Source of the DNA: Rhodococcus sp. X156
GTDB taxonomy: Bacteria; Actinomycetota; Actinomycetes; Mycobacteriales; Mycobacteriaceae
Length of the DNA stretch: 64,000 nucleotides
NCBI RefSeq assembly: GCF_004006015.1
Contig: NZ_CP034766.1
Location: 3,381,001-3,445,000 of the forward strand
Direction: 5' to 3'
Shown here: positions 27,608 through 36,679 of the stretch, piece after piece
How the letters are laid out: each line of letters opens with the position of its first letter
Position numbering within the stretch: the first letter of the stretch is position 1
Notes under the pieces: model-generated
Databases searched by the model: none
The model's input: the letters and a program-made list of their open reading frames with translations, nothing else
What the model was told of the DNA's origin: nothing
Made by a program: the position numbers and the translations under genes

Positions 27608-28471
27608 GTGCAGACCGAGACGCTCAGCTCCTCCCCTGGCCTGGCGCAGCCCTACCTCAAGGCCGCGCTGGCCGCGCTGCCGCTGCCCGGTGGTCGCCCG
27701 CAGGCCCTGCCCGAGCGAGAGCTTCGGCTGGACGGGGTGACCGTCGACCGCAACCACCTGGCCGAGTACGCGCAGGTGTGCGGCTTCCGGCTGAGCGAGA
27801 CCCTGCCGGCCACCTACCTGCACATGCTGTCGTTCCCGATGAGCATGAAGCTGATGACGGCCGGTGACTTCCCGTTCCCGCTGCTCGGGCTGGTGCACGT
27901 GGCCAACCGCATCGAGACCACCCGGCCCGCGCTGGCCGGGGAGAGCTTCGACCTGAGGGTGCGCGCGACCAACCTGCGTCCGCACCGGCAGGGCCGCCAG
28001 CTCGACCTGGTCACCGAGGCCCGGGTGGGCGAGGAGCTGGTCTACACCGGCACCAGCACCTACCTGCGCAAGGGCGCCGGCAAGTCCGACACCGCCGCCC
28101 CCGCACCCAAGGTGGGCGTGGACGACGAGGTGGAGCCCTCTGCGATCTGGAAGCTCGACGACGGCCTGGGCCGGCGCTACGCCGCGGTGTCCGGCGACCG
28201 CAACCCCATCCACCTGCACGCCCTGAGCGCCAAGGCCTTCGGGTTCCCCCGAGCCATCGCCCACGGCATGTGGAGCGCGGCCCGCTGCCTGTCCGCGCTG
28301 GAGGGGCGCCTGCCCGAGGCGATGGACTACACGGTGGCCTTCCGCAAGCCGATCCTGCTGCCCTCCACCGTCGCCTTCGCGGCGGAGCAGACCAAGAACG
28401 GCTGGAACGTGGGACTGCGCAACGCCACCAAGGGCACCGCCCACCTGGGCGGGCAGATCACCCAGCGCTAG
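27608..28471 (+). CDS. htdX: (R)-specific 3-hydroxyacyl dehydratase, MaoC family, HtdX type
   Basis: A 287-residue double-hotdog protein from a GTG one base after the fabG4 stop. The C-terminal hotdog holds the hydratase-2 motif (YAAVSGDRNPIHLHALSAKAFGFPRAIAHGM, about residues 190-220) with catalytic Asp and His; the N-terminal hotdog lacks it, as usual. It interconverts (R)-3-hydroxyacyl- and enoyl-thioesters and would follow FabG4. Its stop overlaps, tail to tail, the stop of the convergent tetR gene by four bases, with no terminator between them. Confidence 0.93.
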   Translation: MQTETLSSSPGLAQPYLKAALAALPLPGGRPQALPERELRLDGVTVDRNHLAEYAQVCGFRLSETLPATYLHMLSFPMSMKLMTAGDFPFPLLGLVHVANRIETTRPALAGESFDLRVRATNLRPHRQGRQLDLVTEARVGEELVYTGTSTYLRKGAGKSDTAAPAPKVGVDDEVEPSAIWKLDDGLGRRYAAVSGDRNPIHLHALSAKAFGFPRAIAHGMWSAARCLSALEGRLPEAMDYTVAFRKPILLPSTVAFAAEQTKNGWNVGLRNATKGTAHLGGQITQR

Positions 28472-29118
28472 CGGGGGGCGGCGGCCCCGGTGCGCTCGGC
28501 CGGCTCGGTGCGGTCGGCCGACTCGGTGCGCCGCCGCCCGCCCAGGCCGTGCCAGGCGAAGTCCACCAGCAGCTCCGCGGTCACCACCGGATCGGCGGCC
28601 GGGTCGTCGAGCATCCGGTCGATCAGCGCCTCTGCGGCGCCGACCAGGGCGACGGCGAGGCTGTCGAAGTGTGCAGCGGGGTGGTTGCCCCACGCGGAGC
28701 GCTGCAGCAGCTGGGACACCGCCGCCGCCGCACCGTCGTGCACCTGGGACACCTGGGCGGCGAAGGGCTGCTGCAACCGGGCGCGCCGGTAGAGGACGAG
28801 CCAGCTGTCGCGGTGCTCGGCGGCGAAGGTGAACACCGAGGTGATGCCGTTGGCCAGCTGCTCGCGGGGCGGCAGGTCCGGGTCGACCGCGGTGAACACC
28901 GCGGCCAGGAAGCGTTCGGCCTCCCGAGTGATGCACGCGGCGAACAGGTCCTCCTTGGAGCCGAGGTAGAGGTAGAGCATGGGCTTGGAGATCGCCGCGG
29001 CCTCGGCGATGTCGTCCATGGCAGCATCGTGAAATCCTTTGCGGGCGAACACCGACACCGCAGCGTCGAGCATCTGCTGCTCCCGGACCGCGCGGGGCAG
29101 CCGCTTGCTCGCGCTCAT
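28468..29118 (-). CDS. TetR-family regulator of the fatty-acid block
   Basis: A 216-residue regulator: N-terminal helix-turn-helix (REQQMLDAAVSVFARKGFHDAAMDDIAEAAAISKPMLYLYLGSKEDLF, about residues 12-56) and an all-helical ligand domain. The C-terminus has a short tandem repeat (RTESAD, RTEPAE). It is divergent from an acyl-CoA dehydrogenase gene, with two operator-like palindromes between them that also occur before fadE5 and between fadA2 and fabG4. The likely role is repression of these genes, released by a long-chain acyl-CoA; this is inference from position and shared sites. Confidence 0.9.
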   Translation of the reverse strand: MSASKRLPRAVREQQMLDAAVSVFARKGFHDAAMDDIAEAAAISKPMLYLYLGSKEDLFAACITREAERFLAAVFTAVDPDLPPREQLANGITSVFTFAAEHRDSWLVLYRRARLQQPFAAQVSQVHDGAAAAVSQLLQRSAWGNHPAAHFDSLAVALVGAAEALIDRMLDDPAADPVVTAELLVDFAWHGLGGRRRTESADRTEPAERTGAAAPR

Positions 29119-29150
29119 CGCTCACCTCTCCCTGCGTGTCGCCAAAGACC

Positions 29151-29180
29151 TTACCCACAGGTAATGTTACTCCGCAGTAA
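29151..29180. promoter_or_regulatory. Paired TetR-type palindromes between tetR and acyl-CoA dehydrogenase
   Basis: TTACCCACAGGTAA (29151-29164) and TTACTCCGCAGTAA (29167-29180) have perfect 5-base arms and centres 16 bases apart. They sit between divergent tetR (start 29118) and the acyl-CoA dehydrogenase gene (start 29253). TAATGT at 29162-29167 overlaps them as a possible -10 for the dehydrogenase. Best pair of the motif family in the window. Confidence 0.82.
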
Positions 29181-29252
29181 GGTGTTCTCCGGTGCCGCAC
29201 CGCTCCATCCCGCTGCCCCGGGTACCGCACGCCTCCGAAGGGACGAACGCCC

Positions 29253-30461
29253 ATGTTCTCGCTCGAGCTCAGCCAGGAACAGACCGAGCTTCGCGACTGG
29301 GTGCACGGCTTCGCCGCCGATGTCGTCCGGCCGGCTGCCCACGAGTGGGACGAGCGGGAGGAGACTCCGTGGCCGATCCTGCAGGAGGCGGCCAAGATCG
29401 GCCTCTACGGCTACGAGACCATGGGCACCCTGCAGGCCGATCCCACCGGGCTGAGCATGCCGATCTTCAACGAGGAGCTCTTCTGGGGCGACGGCGGCAT
29501 CGGTCTGGCCATCATGGGCACCGGCCTGGCCGCCGCGGGCATCGTGGCCGCGGGCACCCCCGAGCAGATGATCGAGTGGGTGCCGCAGTGCTTCGGTGAC
29601 GTCAACGACCCCAAGGTCGGCGCGTTCTGCTCCTCCGAGCCCGAGGCGGGTTCGGACGTGGGCAACATGCGCACCCGCGCGGTCTACGACGCGGCCACCG
29701 ACGAGTGGGTGCTCAACGGTCTCAAGGCCTGGGCCACCAACGGCGGAGTCGCCAGCGTGTTCGTGGTGCAGGCCGTGGTGGACAAGACCCTCGGCTCCCG
29801 CGGGCAGGCGGCGTTCGTGGTGCCCGCCGGCACCAAGGGCCTGGAGGTGGCCAAGAAGCTGAAGAAGCACGGGCTGCGCGCCTCCAACACCGCCGACGTG
29901 TTCCTGGACGACGTGCGCATCCCCGGCGCCAACCTGCTGGGCGGCAAGGAGAAGCTCGACGCCAGGCTGGCTCGGGCGCGGGAGGGCAAGAAGGGCGGTG
30001 GCCAGGCGGCCATGGCCACCTTCGAGCTCACCCGCCCGACCGTGGGCTCCATGGCGGTGGGCATCGCCCGCGCCGCCTACGACTACGCCCTGGAGTACGC
30101 CAAGGGCCGCGTGGTCTTTGGCCGGCCGATCATCGAGAACCAGGCGATCGCGTTCACCCTGGCCGACATGAAGACCGAGATCGACGCCGCTCGCCTGCTG
30201 GTGCACCGTGCGGCGTGGATGGCCAAGAACGGTGTGCCCTTCGCCGCGGCCGAGGGCTCGATGAGCAAGCTCAAGGCCGGTCGTGTGGCGGTCTGGTCCA
30301 CCGAGCGCGCCATCCAGATCCTGGGCGGCGTCGGCTACACCCGCGAGTACCCGGTGGAGCGCATGCACCGCGACGCCAAGATCTTCGACATCTTCGAGGG
30401 CACCGAGCAGATCCAGCAGCTGGTGATCGCGCGCGCCATCTCCGGCGTGCACATCCGCTGA
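29253..30461 (+). CDS. Acyl-CoA dehydrogenase
   Basis: A 402-residue typical four-helix/beta-barrel/four-helix acyl-CoA dehydrogenase. It shows FCSSEPEAGSDVGNM (about residues 130-144) for flavin/substrate binding, WATNGG, and the C-terminal MHRDAKIFDIFEGTEQIQQ with probable catalytic Glu382. An Ala/Lys/Gly-rich insertion (LARAREGKKGGGQAAM, about 240-255) lies before the C-terminal domain. Divergent from the adjacent tetR gene and preceded by two palindromes, it is likely the direct target of that regulator and part of fatty-acid beta-oxidation. Confidence 0.93.
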   Translation: MFSLELSQEQTELRDWVHGFAADVVRPAAHEWDEREETPWPILQEAAKIGLYGYETMGTLQADPTGLSMPIFNEELFWGDGGIGLAIMGTGLAAAGIVAAGTPEQMIEWVPQCFGDVNDPKVGAFCSSEPEAGSDVGNMRTRAVYDAATDEWVLNGLKAWATNGGVASVFVVQAVVDKTLGSRGQAAFVVPAGTKGLEVAKKLKKHGLRASNTADVFLDDVRIPGANLLGGKEKLDARLARAREGKKGGGQAAMATFELTRPTVGSMAVGIARAAYDYALEYAKGRVVFGRPIIENQAIAFTLADMKTEIDAARLLVHRAAWMAKNGVPFAAAEGSMSKLKAGRVAVWSTERAIQILGGVGYTREYPVERMHRDAKIFDIFEGTEQIQQLVIARAISGVHIR

Positions 30462-30470
30462 CCCTCGCTC

Positions 30471-30495
30471 TCCTCCCCTCTCCTTGCGGGGAGGA
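30471..30495 (+). terminator. Hairpin after the acyl-CoA dehydrogenase gene
   Basis: TCCTCCCC (30471-30478) pairs with GGGGAGGA (30488-30495) around a 9-base loop, ten bases after the stop. No T-run. The remaining gap to the arfB start holds no further feature that I can see. Confidence 0.6.
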
Positions 30496-30610
30496 CGGTG
30501 TCCCGCTGGCTGCTGCTGCGGGGTTCAGCGGGTCCGGGCGGCACGGACGTCCGCCCGTCGTGGCACCAGCGCCCCGCATCACGGCCGTGAGGCGGGGCAA
30601 TAATGGCCGG

Positions 30611-31048
30611 GTGGCGGATCCGGTGGAGGGCGACCTGCGGGTGACCGCGCGGCTGGCGGTACCTGCGGCCGAGCTCATCTGGCGGTTCTCCCGGTCGCAG
30701 GGTCCCGGCGGGCAGGGCGTCAACACCACCGACTCGCGGGTGGAGCTCAGCGTCGACCTGAGCACGCTGAGCACCGTGGACGCCCACCAGCGGGAGCGGC
30801 TGCTGCACCGGCTGCACACCCGCACCGTGGACGGCGTGCTCACCATCGCGGCGTCGGAGACCCGCTCCCAGCTGCGCAACCGCGAGGCCGCCCGGGCCCG
30901 GATGGCGATGCTGCTGGCGCAGGCGCTCGCCCCCGACGCCCCGCCGCGCCGCCCCACCAAGCCGAGCCGGCGGGCGCGGCAGCGGCGGGTGGACGCGAAG
31001 GTGGCGCGGGGACAGACCAAGCGGTTGCGCGGCCGGCCCGACTACTAG
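30611..31048 (+). CDS. arfB: Alternative ribosome-rescue factor / peptidyl-tRNA hydrolase
   Basis: A 145-residue protein from a GTG at 30611. It has the release-factor catalytic motif in SRSQGPGGQGVNTTDSRVEL (GGQ at 33-35) and a basic C-terminal tail (RRPTKPSRRARQRRVDAKVARGQTKRLRGR) like that with which ArfB/YaeJ enters the empty mRNA channel of stalled ribosomes. It has no codon-recognition domain, which separates it from release factors 1 and 2. It hydrolyses peptidyl-tRNA on non-stop ribosomes. Single gene, convergent with the acyl-CoA ligase gene. Confidence 0.93.
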   Translation: MADPVEGDLRVTARLAVPAAELIWRFSRSQGPGGQGVNTTDSRVELSVDLSTLSTVDAHQRERLLHRLHTRTVDGVLTIAASETRSQLRNREAARARMAMLLAQALAPDAPPRRPTKPSRRARQRRVDAKVARGQTKRLRGRPDY

Positions 31049-31061
31049 CCGCCCCGAGGGC

Positions 31062-32717
31062 TCAGAGGGCTGCCGTCGGCCGGTCGAACATCGCGTACTC
31101 GGCGAGGATCTCGGCACGCTTGTCCTCGCGCAGCAGCGCGTAGCAGTCCTCCTCGCGCACGTAGATCGGGTCGTCCACCAGCCAGCTCTCCCGGCGCAGC
31201 CGCATCTTGTCGATCTTGCGGGTGGCGGTCACCGGGACGTCCTCCACCAGCCGCACGTAGGTGGGCGCCCACTTGGTGCCCATGTCGGGCTGCTCGGTGA
31301 GGAACTGGTAGAAGGCCGCGGGCGAGAACTGCTCGCCGTCGGCCATGCTCAGCGTGGCCATCACCCGGTCGCCGGTGCGGCTGTCGGGCACGGGGTACAC
31401 CGCCACCAGCAGCACCCCGGGGAATCGCGCCAGCACGCGCTCGATGGGGGCGCTGGCGAAGTTCTCGCTGTCCACCCGCATCCAGTCGCCGGCGCGACCG
31501 GCGAAGTAGAAGAAGCCGCCCTTGTCGCGGTAGCCGAGGTCGCCGGAGCGGTAGGCGGTGCCGTCGATCCGAGCCGCGGTGGCCTCAGGGTTCTTGTAGT
31601 AGCCCTCGAACATCATGGCGCCCTGGGTGTTCACGATCTCGCCGATGCACTCGGCGGAGTTCAGCAGCTTGCCGTCGACGTCGAACTCCGCCGGCGGGCA
31701 CTCGTTGCCGTCGGGGTCCTGGATCTGCACGGGCATCACCGCCGGCGGCGTGCCCAGGGACCCGGGCGGGGCGTCGGGGCCGTGGCTGATCACCACCGCA
31801 CCCTCGCTGGAGCCGTAGCTCTCCGTCGGCGCCACCCCGAAGCGCCGCTCGAACTCCGCCCGGTCCAGCGGCGCGGCCTCGGTGCCGAACGCGGCGCGCA
31901 GCCTGGTGCGCTTCTCGTCGGGGTTCTCGGGCTGGTGGAGGAGGTAGGCGAGCGAGCGGCCCACGTAGTTGAAGAAGGTGACGCCGTAGCGCAGCACGTC
32001 GGGCAGGAACCCGGAGGCGGAGAACTTCCGGCGCAGCACGAACGTCCCGCCCACCAGCGCCGCGGGGGCGAAGCAGGCCATGATCGCGTTGCCGTGGAAC
32101 ATCGGCATGGCGTTGTAGGAGACGTCGTCGCGGGTGATGTGCATGACGTTGGCCGACGCCAGCATCGCCATCCGGCCGGTGCTGCAGATGACGGCCTTGG
32201 GGTTGCCGGTGGAACCGGAGGTGAACAGCAGCATCAGCAGGGTGCGGGGGTCGCGCGCCTCGGCGGTGGGCTCCAGGGGTGCACCGCGGTGCCGCTCCAG
32301 CCGCGCCTGCCAGTCGGCGCCGTCGCACTCCAGCACCCGCTCGCTGGGCAGGCCCAGGTCGAGGCCCGCCAGCAGGGCCGCGCCGTGGGCGTCGGTCACC
32401 ACCAGGTCGCAGTCGACGCCGCGGATGTCGGCGGCCAGCTCCTCGCCGCGGCGGGTGGAGTTGATCCCCACGACGGTGGCACCGCTGAGCGCGCCCGCGC
32501 CGATGAGGAAGAGGAACTCCGGCACGTTCTCCAGCAGCACACCCACGTGGAACGCGCGCTCCGGGCGCCGCAGCTCCTGCAGCACGGCGGAGCGGTCGGC
32601 GCACTCCTGCACCAGCTCCCGCCAGCTCCAGCGCGAGTCCTCGAAGAGCAGTCCGTCGTGCTCGTCGTCGGCGCGGCGCAGCAGAACGTCGGCGAAAGTG
32701 GCGGGCGTCTCAGTCAT
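31062..32717 (-). CDS. Fatty acyl-CoA synthetase (FadD17-like AMP-forming ligase)
   Basis: A 551-residue ANL-superfamily ligase. P-loop LLFTSGSTGNPKAV lies near residues 165-178, A5-like ESYGSSEG near 300, the hinge region FAGRAGDWMRVDSENF near 430, and the C-terminal Lys in VTATRKIDKMRL near 515. It activates a carboxylic acid to its CoA ester. Overall character resembles FadD17/FadD1 types rather than fatty-acyl-AMP ligases. It is last in a minus-strand operon with an APH-type kinase (79 bases upstream), an ACAD10/11-type dehydrogenase and an enoyl-CoA hydratase, so the acid is probably a hydroxy acid or a chain that becomes one. Confidence 0.9.
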   Translation of the reverse strand: MTETPATFADVLLRRADDEHDGLLFEDSRWSWRELVQECADRSAVLQELRRPERAFHVGVLLENVPEFLFLIGAGALSGATVVGINSTRRGEELAADIRGVDCDLVVTDAHGAALLAGLDLGLPSERVLECDGADWQARLERHRGAPLEPTAEARDPRTLLMLLFTSGSTGNPKAVICSTGRMAMLASANVMHITRDDVSYNAMPMFHGNAIMACFAPAALVGGTFVLRRKFSASGFLPDVLRYGVTFFNYVGRSLAYLLHQPENPDEKRTRLRAAFGTEAAPLDRAEFERRFGVAPTESYGSSEGAVVISHGPDAPPGSLGTPPAVMPVQIQDPDGNECPPAEFDVDGKLLNSAECIGEIVNTQGAMMFEGYYKNPEATAARIDGTAYRSGDLGYRDKGGFFYFAGRAGDWMRVDSENFASAPIERVLARFPGVLLVAVYPVPDSRTGDRVMATLSMADGEQFSPAAFYQFLTEQPDMGTKWAPTYVRLVEDVPVTATRKIDKMRLRRESWLVDDPIYVREEDCYALLREDKRAEILAEYAMFDRPTAAL

Positions 32718-32796
32718 GCGCTGAGCGTGGCAACCCGAGGGGCGTGGGCCAACCACGATCCCGCTGACCGGGCGGCGCTGACCAGGGCCGTCACCG

Positions 32797-33846
32797 CTAG
32801 ATCCCGGCATGGTCGGCCACCTCGCGGGCCTTGGCCACCAGCTGGTCGATCCGCGCCACGGTGGGCGTGCCGCTCGCGGCCGCGTTCTGCGGCTCGTCCC
32901 TGGCCCGCCGCATGACGCCCTCGGCGATGATCGCCACCTTCCACAGCCCCAGCGCGTGCCAGTACGCGAGCGCCGCGGCGTCGCGCCCGGTCTCGGCCAG
33001 GTAGATCTCGGCGATCTCCGCGCGGCTGGGGAAGCCCGGCAGCGCGGAGGCGGGGAAGTCACCGCCGGTGTCCTCACCGGGCTCGGGCCAGTAGGCCAGC
33101 AGGGTGCCCACGTCGGCCAGGGGCTCACCGAGGGTGCACAGCTCCCAGTCCAGCGCGGCCACCACCTCCCCGGTGTCGGCGGCGGCGATCACGTTGCGCA
33201 GGTGGAAGTCGCCGTGCACCAGGGTCAGCTCGTGCTGCTCCGGCACCGCGGCCGCCAGCCGGGCGGTGAGGTCGTCCAGCTCGGGCAGCTCCCGGGTGCG
33301 CGACTGCTCCCACTGCCCGCCCCAGCGCTTGAGCTGGCGGGCGGCGTAGGGCTTGTGGCTGGCCAGGTCCGCCAGGCCGGTGGCGTCCAGGTCCACGGCG
33401 TGGATCGTGGCCAGGGTGCGCGGCAGCGACACCCCGATGGCACGGCGCTGCTCCGGGGTGAGCGCCTCGGCCACCGACATGCGGTCCACCACCCGGCCGT
33501 CGACGAACTCCATCAGCAGCAGCGGCACCTCGCTCACCGCCGGGCCGGAGCCCGCCCCGGGGGTGTACAGCCCGTGCACGCGCGGGGTGGGCACCGCGGT
33601 GTCCTGCAGGGCCGAGAGGATGCGCCCCTCCCGGGCCACGTCGTGCGCCGACGCCAGCAGGTGGCCCAGCGGCGGGCGGCGCAGCACCCACCGCCCCCGG
33701 CCCTCGTCCTGCACCAGGAACACCAGGTTGGACTGGCCCAGGCCCACCCGCTCGAAGCTCAGCCGTCCCTGCCGCTGCAGGCCCAGGCTGTCGAACCACT
33801 CCGTGACCGCGTGGGGGTCCAGCCCCACCACCTGCGCGTTGGTCAC
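32797..33846 (-). CDS. APH-family kinase of the ACAD10/ACAD11 type
   Basis: A 349-residue protein kinase-like phosphotransferase starting from a GTG at 33846. It has a nucleotide loop GLGQSNLVFLV (about 36-46), WVLRRPP with the conserved Lys position taken by Arg, and the catalytic loop LVHGDFHLRNV (Asp213, Asn218) followed by LDWE (Asp233). In animal ACAD10/ACAD11 this domain is fused to the dehydrogenase domain; in Pseudomonas the separate LvaA kinase phosphorylates 4-hydroxyacyl-CoA during levulinate use. Here it directly abuts the dehydrogenase gene with zero spacing. Role as a 4-hydroxyacyl-CoA kinase is inference but well supported by context. Confidence 0.87.
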   Translation of the reverse strand: MTNAQVVGLDPHAVTEWFDSLGLQRQGRLSFERVGLGQSNLVFLVQDEGRGRWVLRRPPLGHLLASAHDVAREGRILSALQDTAVPTPRVHGLYTPGAGSGPAVSEVPLLLMEFVDGRVVDRMSVAEALTPEQRRAIGVSLPRTLATIHAVDLDATGLADLASHKPYAARQLKRWGGQWEQSRTRELPELDDLTARLAAAVPEQHELTLVHGDFHLRNVIAAADTGEVVAALDWELCTLGEPLADVGTLLAYWPEPGEDTGGDFPASALPGFPSRAEIAEIYLAETGRDAAALAYWHALGLWKVAIIAEGVMRRARDEPQNAAASGTPTVARIDQLVAKAREVADHAGI

Positions 33847-35094
33847 TCAGCGCACCACGGCCTCGTGGCCGTTGCTCGCCGCGGTGACGTCGCGGTACTT
33901 CCGCAGCTCCTGGCGGGCGATGGCGCGCTGGTGCACCTCGTCGGGGCCGTCGGCCAGGCGCAGGGTGCGCATGTGCGCGTAGGCCATCGCCAGCGGGAAG
34001 TCGTCGGTGACGCCGGCTCCACCGTGCACCTGGATGGCGCGGTCGATGATCTTCAGCGCCATCTTGGGGGCAGCGACCTTGATGGCCGCGATCTCGGTGC
34101 GTGCCTCCTTGTTGCCCACGGTGTCCATCAGGTGCGCCGCCTTCAGGGTGAGCAGGCGCACCATCTCGATCTCGATGCGCGCCTCGGCGATCCAGTCCTG
34201 GATGTTGGCGCGCTCGGACAGCGGCTGGCCGAAGGTCACCCGGGACTGGGCCCGGCGGCACATCAGCTCCAGGGCACGCTCAGCCATGCCGATCGCCCGC
34301 ATGCAGTGGTGGATGCGGCCCGGGCCCAGCCGGGCCTGGCTGATGGCGAAGCCCTCGCCCTCCCCGGAGAGCAGGTCGCTCACCGGCACGCGCACGTCCT
34401 GGAAGTCGATCTCGGCGTGGCCCTCCCGGTCCTGGTAGCCGAACACCGGCAACCCGCGCAGCACGGTCACGCCGGGGGCGTCCATCGGCACCACCATCAT
34501 CGACTGCTGCTTGTGCGTGGCCGCGGTGGGATCGGTCTTGCCCATCACGATCATCACCTTGCAGTTCTGGTGCAGGGCGTTGGAGGCGAACCACTTGCGG
34601 CCGTTGAGCACGTACTCGTCACCGTGGCGCTCCATGCGCAGCTGGATGTTGGTGGCGTCGGAGCTGGCGACGGCCGGCTCGGTCATCGCGAACGCCGAGC
34701 GGATCTCCCCGTCCAGCAGTGGCCGCAGCCACTTCTGCTTGTGCTCGTCGGTGCCGAAGAGGGTGAACACCTCCATGTTTCCGGTGTCCGGGGCGTTGCA
34801 GTTGCAGGCCTCCGGGGCCAGGTGGCTGCGGCCCATGATCTCTGCCAGCGGCGCGTAGTCGAGGTTGCTCAGCCCCGGGCCCCACTCCGGGTGCGGGTGG
34901 AAGAGGTTCCACAGCCCGCGCCGCCTGGCCTCCACCTTGAGCTCCTCCAGCACCGGCGGCTGGAAGTGCGGGTTGCCCGAGGCGCGCATCTGCTCCTCGT
35001 ACACCGCCTCGGCCGGGTAGACGTGGGAGTCCATGAACGCCAGCAGCTCGTCCTGCAGCTCGAGCGAACGGTCGGAGAAGCTAAACATCGACAT
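33847..35094 (-). CDS. ACAD10/ACAD11-type acyl-CoA dehydrogenase
   Basis: A 415-residue dehydrogenase-fold protein. It has [15 protein letters not shown] and [17 protein letters not shown] motifs typical of the ACAD10/11 branch, and at the catalytic-base position [12 protein letters not shown] places Asp382 where most family members have Glu. In LvaC and ACAD11 this enzyme does not simply oxidise but works on a 4-phosphoacyl-CoA to remove phosphate and give an enoyl-CoA. Its start overlaps the end of the enoyl-CoA hydratase gene by 14 bases and it abuts the kinase gene, so all are co-translated. Start taken at ATG 35094; ATG 35088 is possible. Confidence 0.9.
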   Translation of the reverse strand: MSMFSFSDRSLELQDELLAFMDSHVYPAEAVYEEQMRASGNPHFQPPVLEELKVEARRRGLWNLFHPHPEWGPGLSNLDYAPLAEIMGRSHLAPEACNCNAPDTGNMEVFTLFGTDEHKQKWLRPLLDGEIRSAFAMTEPAVASSDATNIQLRMERHGDEYVLNGRKWFASNALHQNCKVMIVMGKTDPTAATHKQQSMMVVPMDAPGVTVLRGLPVFGYQDREGHAEIDFQDVRVPVSDLLSGEGEGFAISQARLGPGRIHHCMRAIGMAERALELMCRRAQSRVTFGQPLSERANIQDWIAEARIEIEMVRLLTLKAAHLMDTVGNKEARTEIAAIKVAAPKMALKIIDRAIQVHGGAGVTDDFPLAMAYAHMRTLRLADGPDEVHQRAIARQELRKYRDVTAASNGHEAVVR

Positions 35095-35890
35095 GGCTGG
35101 TCCTCATCGGTAGGGGCGGGAACTCGGGGGGACGGCGCTGCAGGAAGCTGGAGACGCCCTCGCTGACGTCGGGGCCGCGGAAGGCGTCGAGCATCAGCTC
35201 CTCGGAGCGGCGCAGCGCCTCGGCGTAGGGCACGTCGGCCCGCAGCTGCTGCTTCATCACCGCCATGGAGGTGGGCGAGCAGGTGGTGGCCAGGGTGGTG
35301 GCGTAGTCGACGGCCGCGGCCAGCACGTCACCGTCCACCAGGTGGTCCACCAGGCCGATGCTGTGGGCTTCGGCGGCGTCCACCATCCGGCTGGACAGCA
35401 GCAGGTCGGTGGCCCGGCTGTGGCCGACCAGGCGGGGCAGCAGCACGGAGCTGCCGTACTCCGCGATCAGCCCGCGCTGGGAGAACGCGGCGGTGAACCG
35501 GGCAGCGGTCGAGGCGAACCGGACGTCGAAGTACAGCGCCTCCACCAGGCCCAGGCCCGCGGCGACACCGTTGATGGCCCCGACCAGCGGCTTGCGCAGG
35601 GTCAGCGGGAGGTCACGGGGCCGGGCGCGGGCGAGGTCCTCGGGCCGGGCATCGCCGACGTTGCGCAGCCCTGCCAGGTCGGCACCGGCGCAGAAGCCGC
35701 GGCCGGCGCCGGTGACCACCACGGCGCGCACGTCAGGGTCGTCCTCGGCGGCCAGCAGCAGGTCGAAGTACTCGTCCTCCATGGCGTTGGTCCAGGCGTT
35801 GAGCCGCTCCGGCCGGTTGAAGGTGAGCACCGCCACCGCGCCCCGGCGCTCGGCCAGCACCAGCCCGCCCTGGGTGTCCGCAACCGGCAC
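35081..35890 (-). CDS. Enoyl-CoA hydratase/isomerase
   Basis: A 269-residue crotonase-fold protein. GTG 35890 is preferred (GAGGAG six bases upstream; protein begins [33 protein letters not shown]). A longer frame up to 35989 would cross the -35/-10 elements and adds no conserved residues. Oxyanion-hole block [14 protein letters not shown] lies near residue 70; [18 protein letters not shown] near 135 carries a Glu. It would hydrate the enoyl-CoA made by the downstream ACAD10/11-type enzyme. First gene of the four-gene catabolic operon. Confidence 0.9.
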   Translation of the reverse strand: MPVADTQGGLVLAERRGAVAVLTFNRPERLNAWTNAMEDEYFDLLLAAEDDPDVRAVVVTGAGRGFCAGADLAGLRNVGDARPEDLARARPRDLPLTLRKPLVGAINGVAAGLGLVEALYFDVRFASTAARFTAAFSQRGLIAEYGSSVLLPRLVGHSRATDLLLSSRMVDAAEAHSIGLVDHLVDGDVLAAAVDYATTLATTCSPTSMAVMKQQLRADVPYAEALRRSEELMLDAFRGPDVSEGVSSFLQRRPPEFPPLPMRTSHVDV

Positions 35891-35959
35891 AGCAGCTCCT
35901 CGGGGTCTCGCCACCCTGGAGAGATCCGCCGGTACAGGGGCCGGGGCCTGGGTGAACCT

Positions 35960-35990
35960 ATGTATAGGTGAATCCGGCTTCAGTTTCAAT
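35960..35990 (-). promoter_or_regulatory. Promoter/operator copy A of the catabolic operon
   Basis: Read on the minus strand: TTGAAA (-35, 35989-35984), 17-base spacer, TATACA (-10, 35966-35961). The spacer contains TGAAGCCGGATTCA, a near-perfect palindrome. It is 24/31 identical to the element before tetR at 36680-36710. Expected transcription start is about 35954, giving a leader of some 64 bases to GTG 35890. Confidence 0.8.
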
Positions 35991-36001
35991 AGCAGGCTGG
36001 A

Positions 36002-36673
36002 TCAGCCCCGGTCGGGATCCGGCGGCACCGGGATGCCCAGGGCATGCGCCCACAGCTGGGTGAGCGTGTGCACCAGCTCGTCGAAGTCGGTGGGCCGCTC
36101 GGCGTCCTCACCCTCCCCGATGGTGAAGACGCTGTAGGCCAGGCGGCTGACCATTCCGGACAGTGCCCGCGAGGCCAGCAGCGGATCCACCCGCGTGGTG
36201 GCCACCCCGCGCCGCTGCAGCTCCGCGATCCCCCGAGCGTTGCGCTGGATGAACGCAGCCGCCCGCTCCGCGCGGAAGGCGCGGAACGCCGGGTCGATGT
36301 GCGCCACCTGCTCCAGCAGCCCCATCAGCCGGGCGTTGCGCCGGTAGGCCTCCAGGTAGGCCCGGTTGCTCGCCTCCAGCACCGCGTAGGCGTCGTCGCC
36401 GTCCACCTCGCGGTCCACGCCGGGGTGCAGCATGTCCTCCTGCGCCACCTCGAGCACCGCGGCGAAGACTTCCTCCTTGTTGGCGAAGTAGGTGTAGAAC
36501 GAGCCGGTGGCGCAGCCGGCCTCCCGGGTGATGTCCACCAGCCGGGCGTCGAGGTAGCCGGCCCGCTCGAACACCACCCGCGCCGCCTGCACCAGCGCGG
36601 CCCGGGTGCGCACGCCGCGACTGGTGGCCGGGGGCTCCCGCCGCGCGGGCGCGGCGGCGGCGTTGGTGGTCAT
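36002..36673 (-). CDS. TetR-family regulator of the ACAD10-like operon
   Basis: A 223-residue regulator starting MTTNAAAAPARREPPATSRGVRTRAALVQAARVVFERAGYLDARLVDITREAGCATGSFYTYFANKEEVF; the helix-turn-helix spans about 20-68 and is followed by a helical ligand domain. It lies directly upstream of the enoyl-CoA hydratase gene, same strand. A promoter with the same spacer sequence precedes both, so it probably regulates itself and the operon. Its own -10 is placed so that transcription would begin at or within a base or two of the ATG, predicting a leaderless mRNA. Confidence 0.9.
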   Translation of the reverse strand: MTTNAAAAPARREPPATSRGVRTRAALVQAARVVFERAGYLDARLVDITREAGCATGSFYTYFANKEEVFAAVLEVAQEDMLHPGVDREVDGDDAYAVLEASNRAYLEAYRRNARLMGLLEQVAHIDPAFRAFRAERAAAFIQRNARGIAELQRRGVATTRVDPLLASRALSGMVSRLAYSVFTIGEGEDAERPTDFDELVHTLTQLWAHALGIPVPPDPDRG

Positions 36674-36679
36674 GGGCCG

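Noticed and set aside
35891-35989. N-terminal extension of the enoyl-CoA hydratase from a TTG
   Set aside because: It would cover the -35/-10 promoter elements; GTG 35890 has a good ribosome site and matches the family start.
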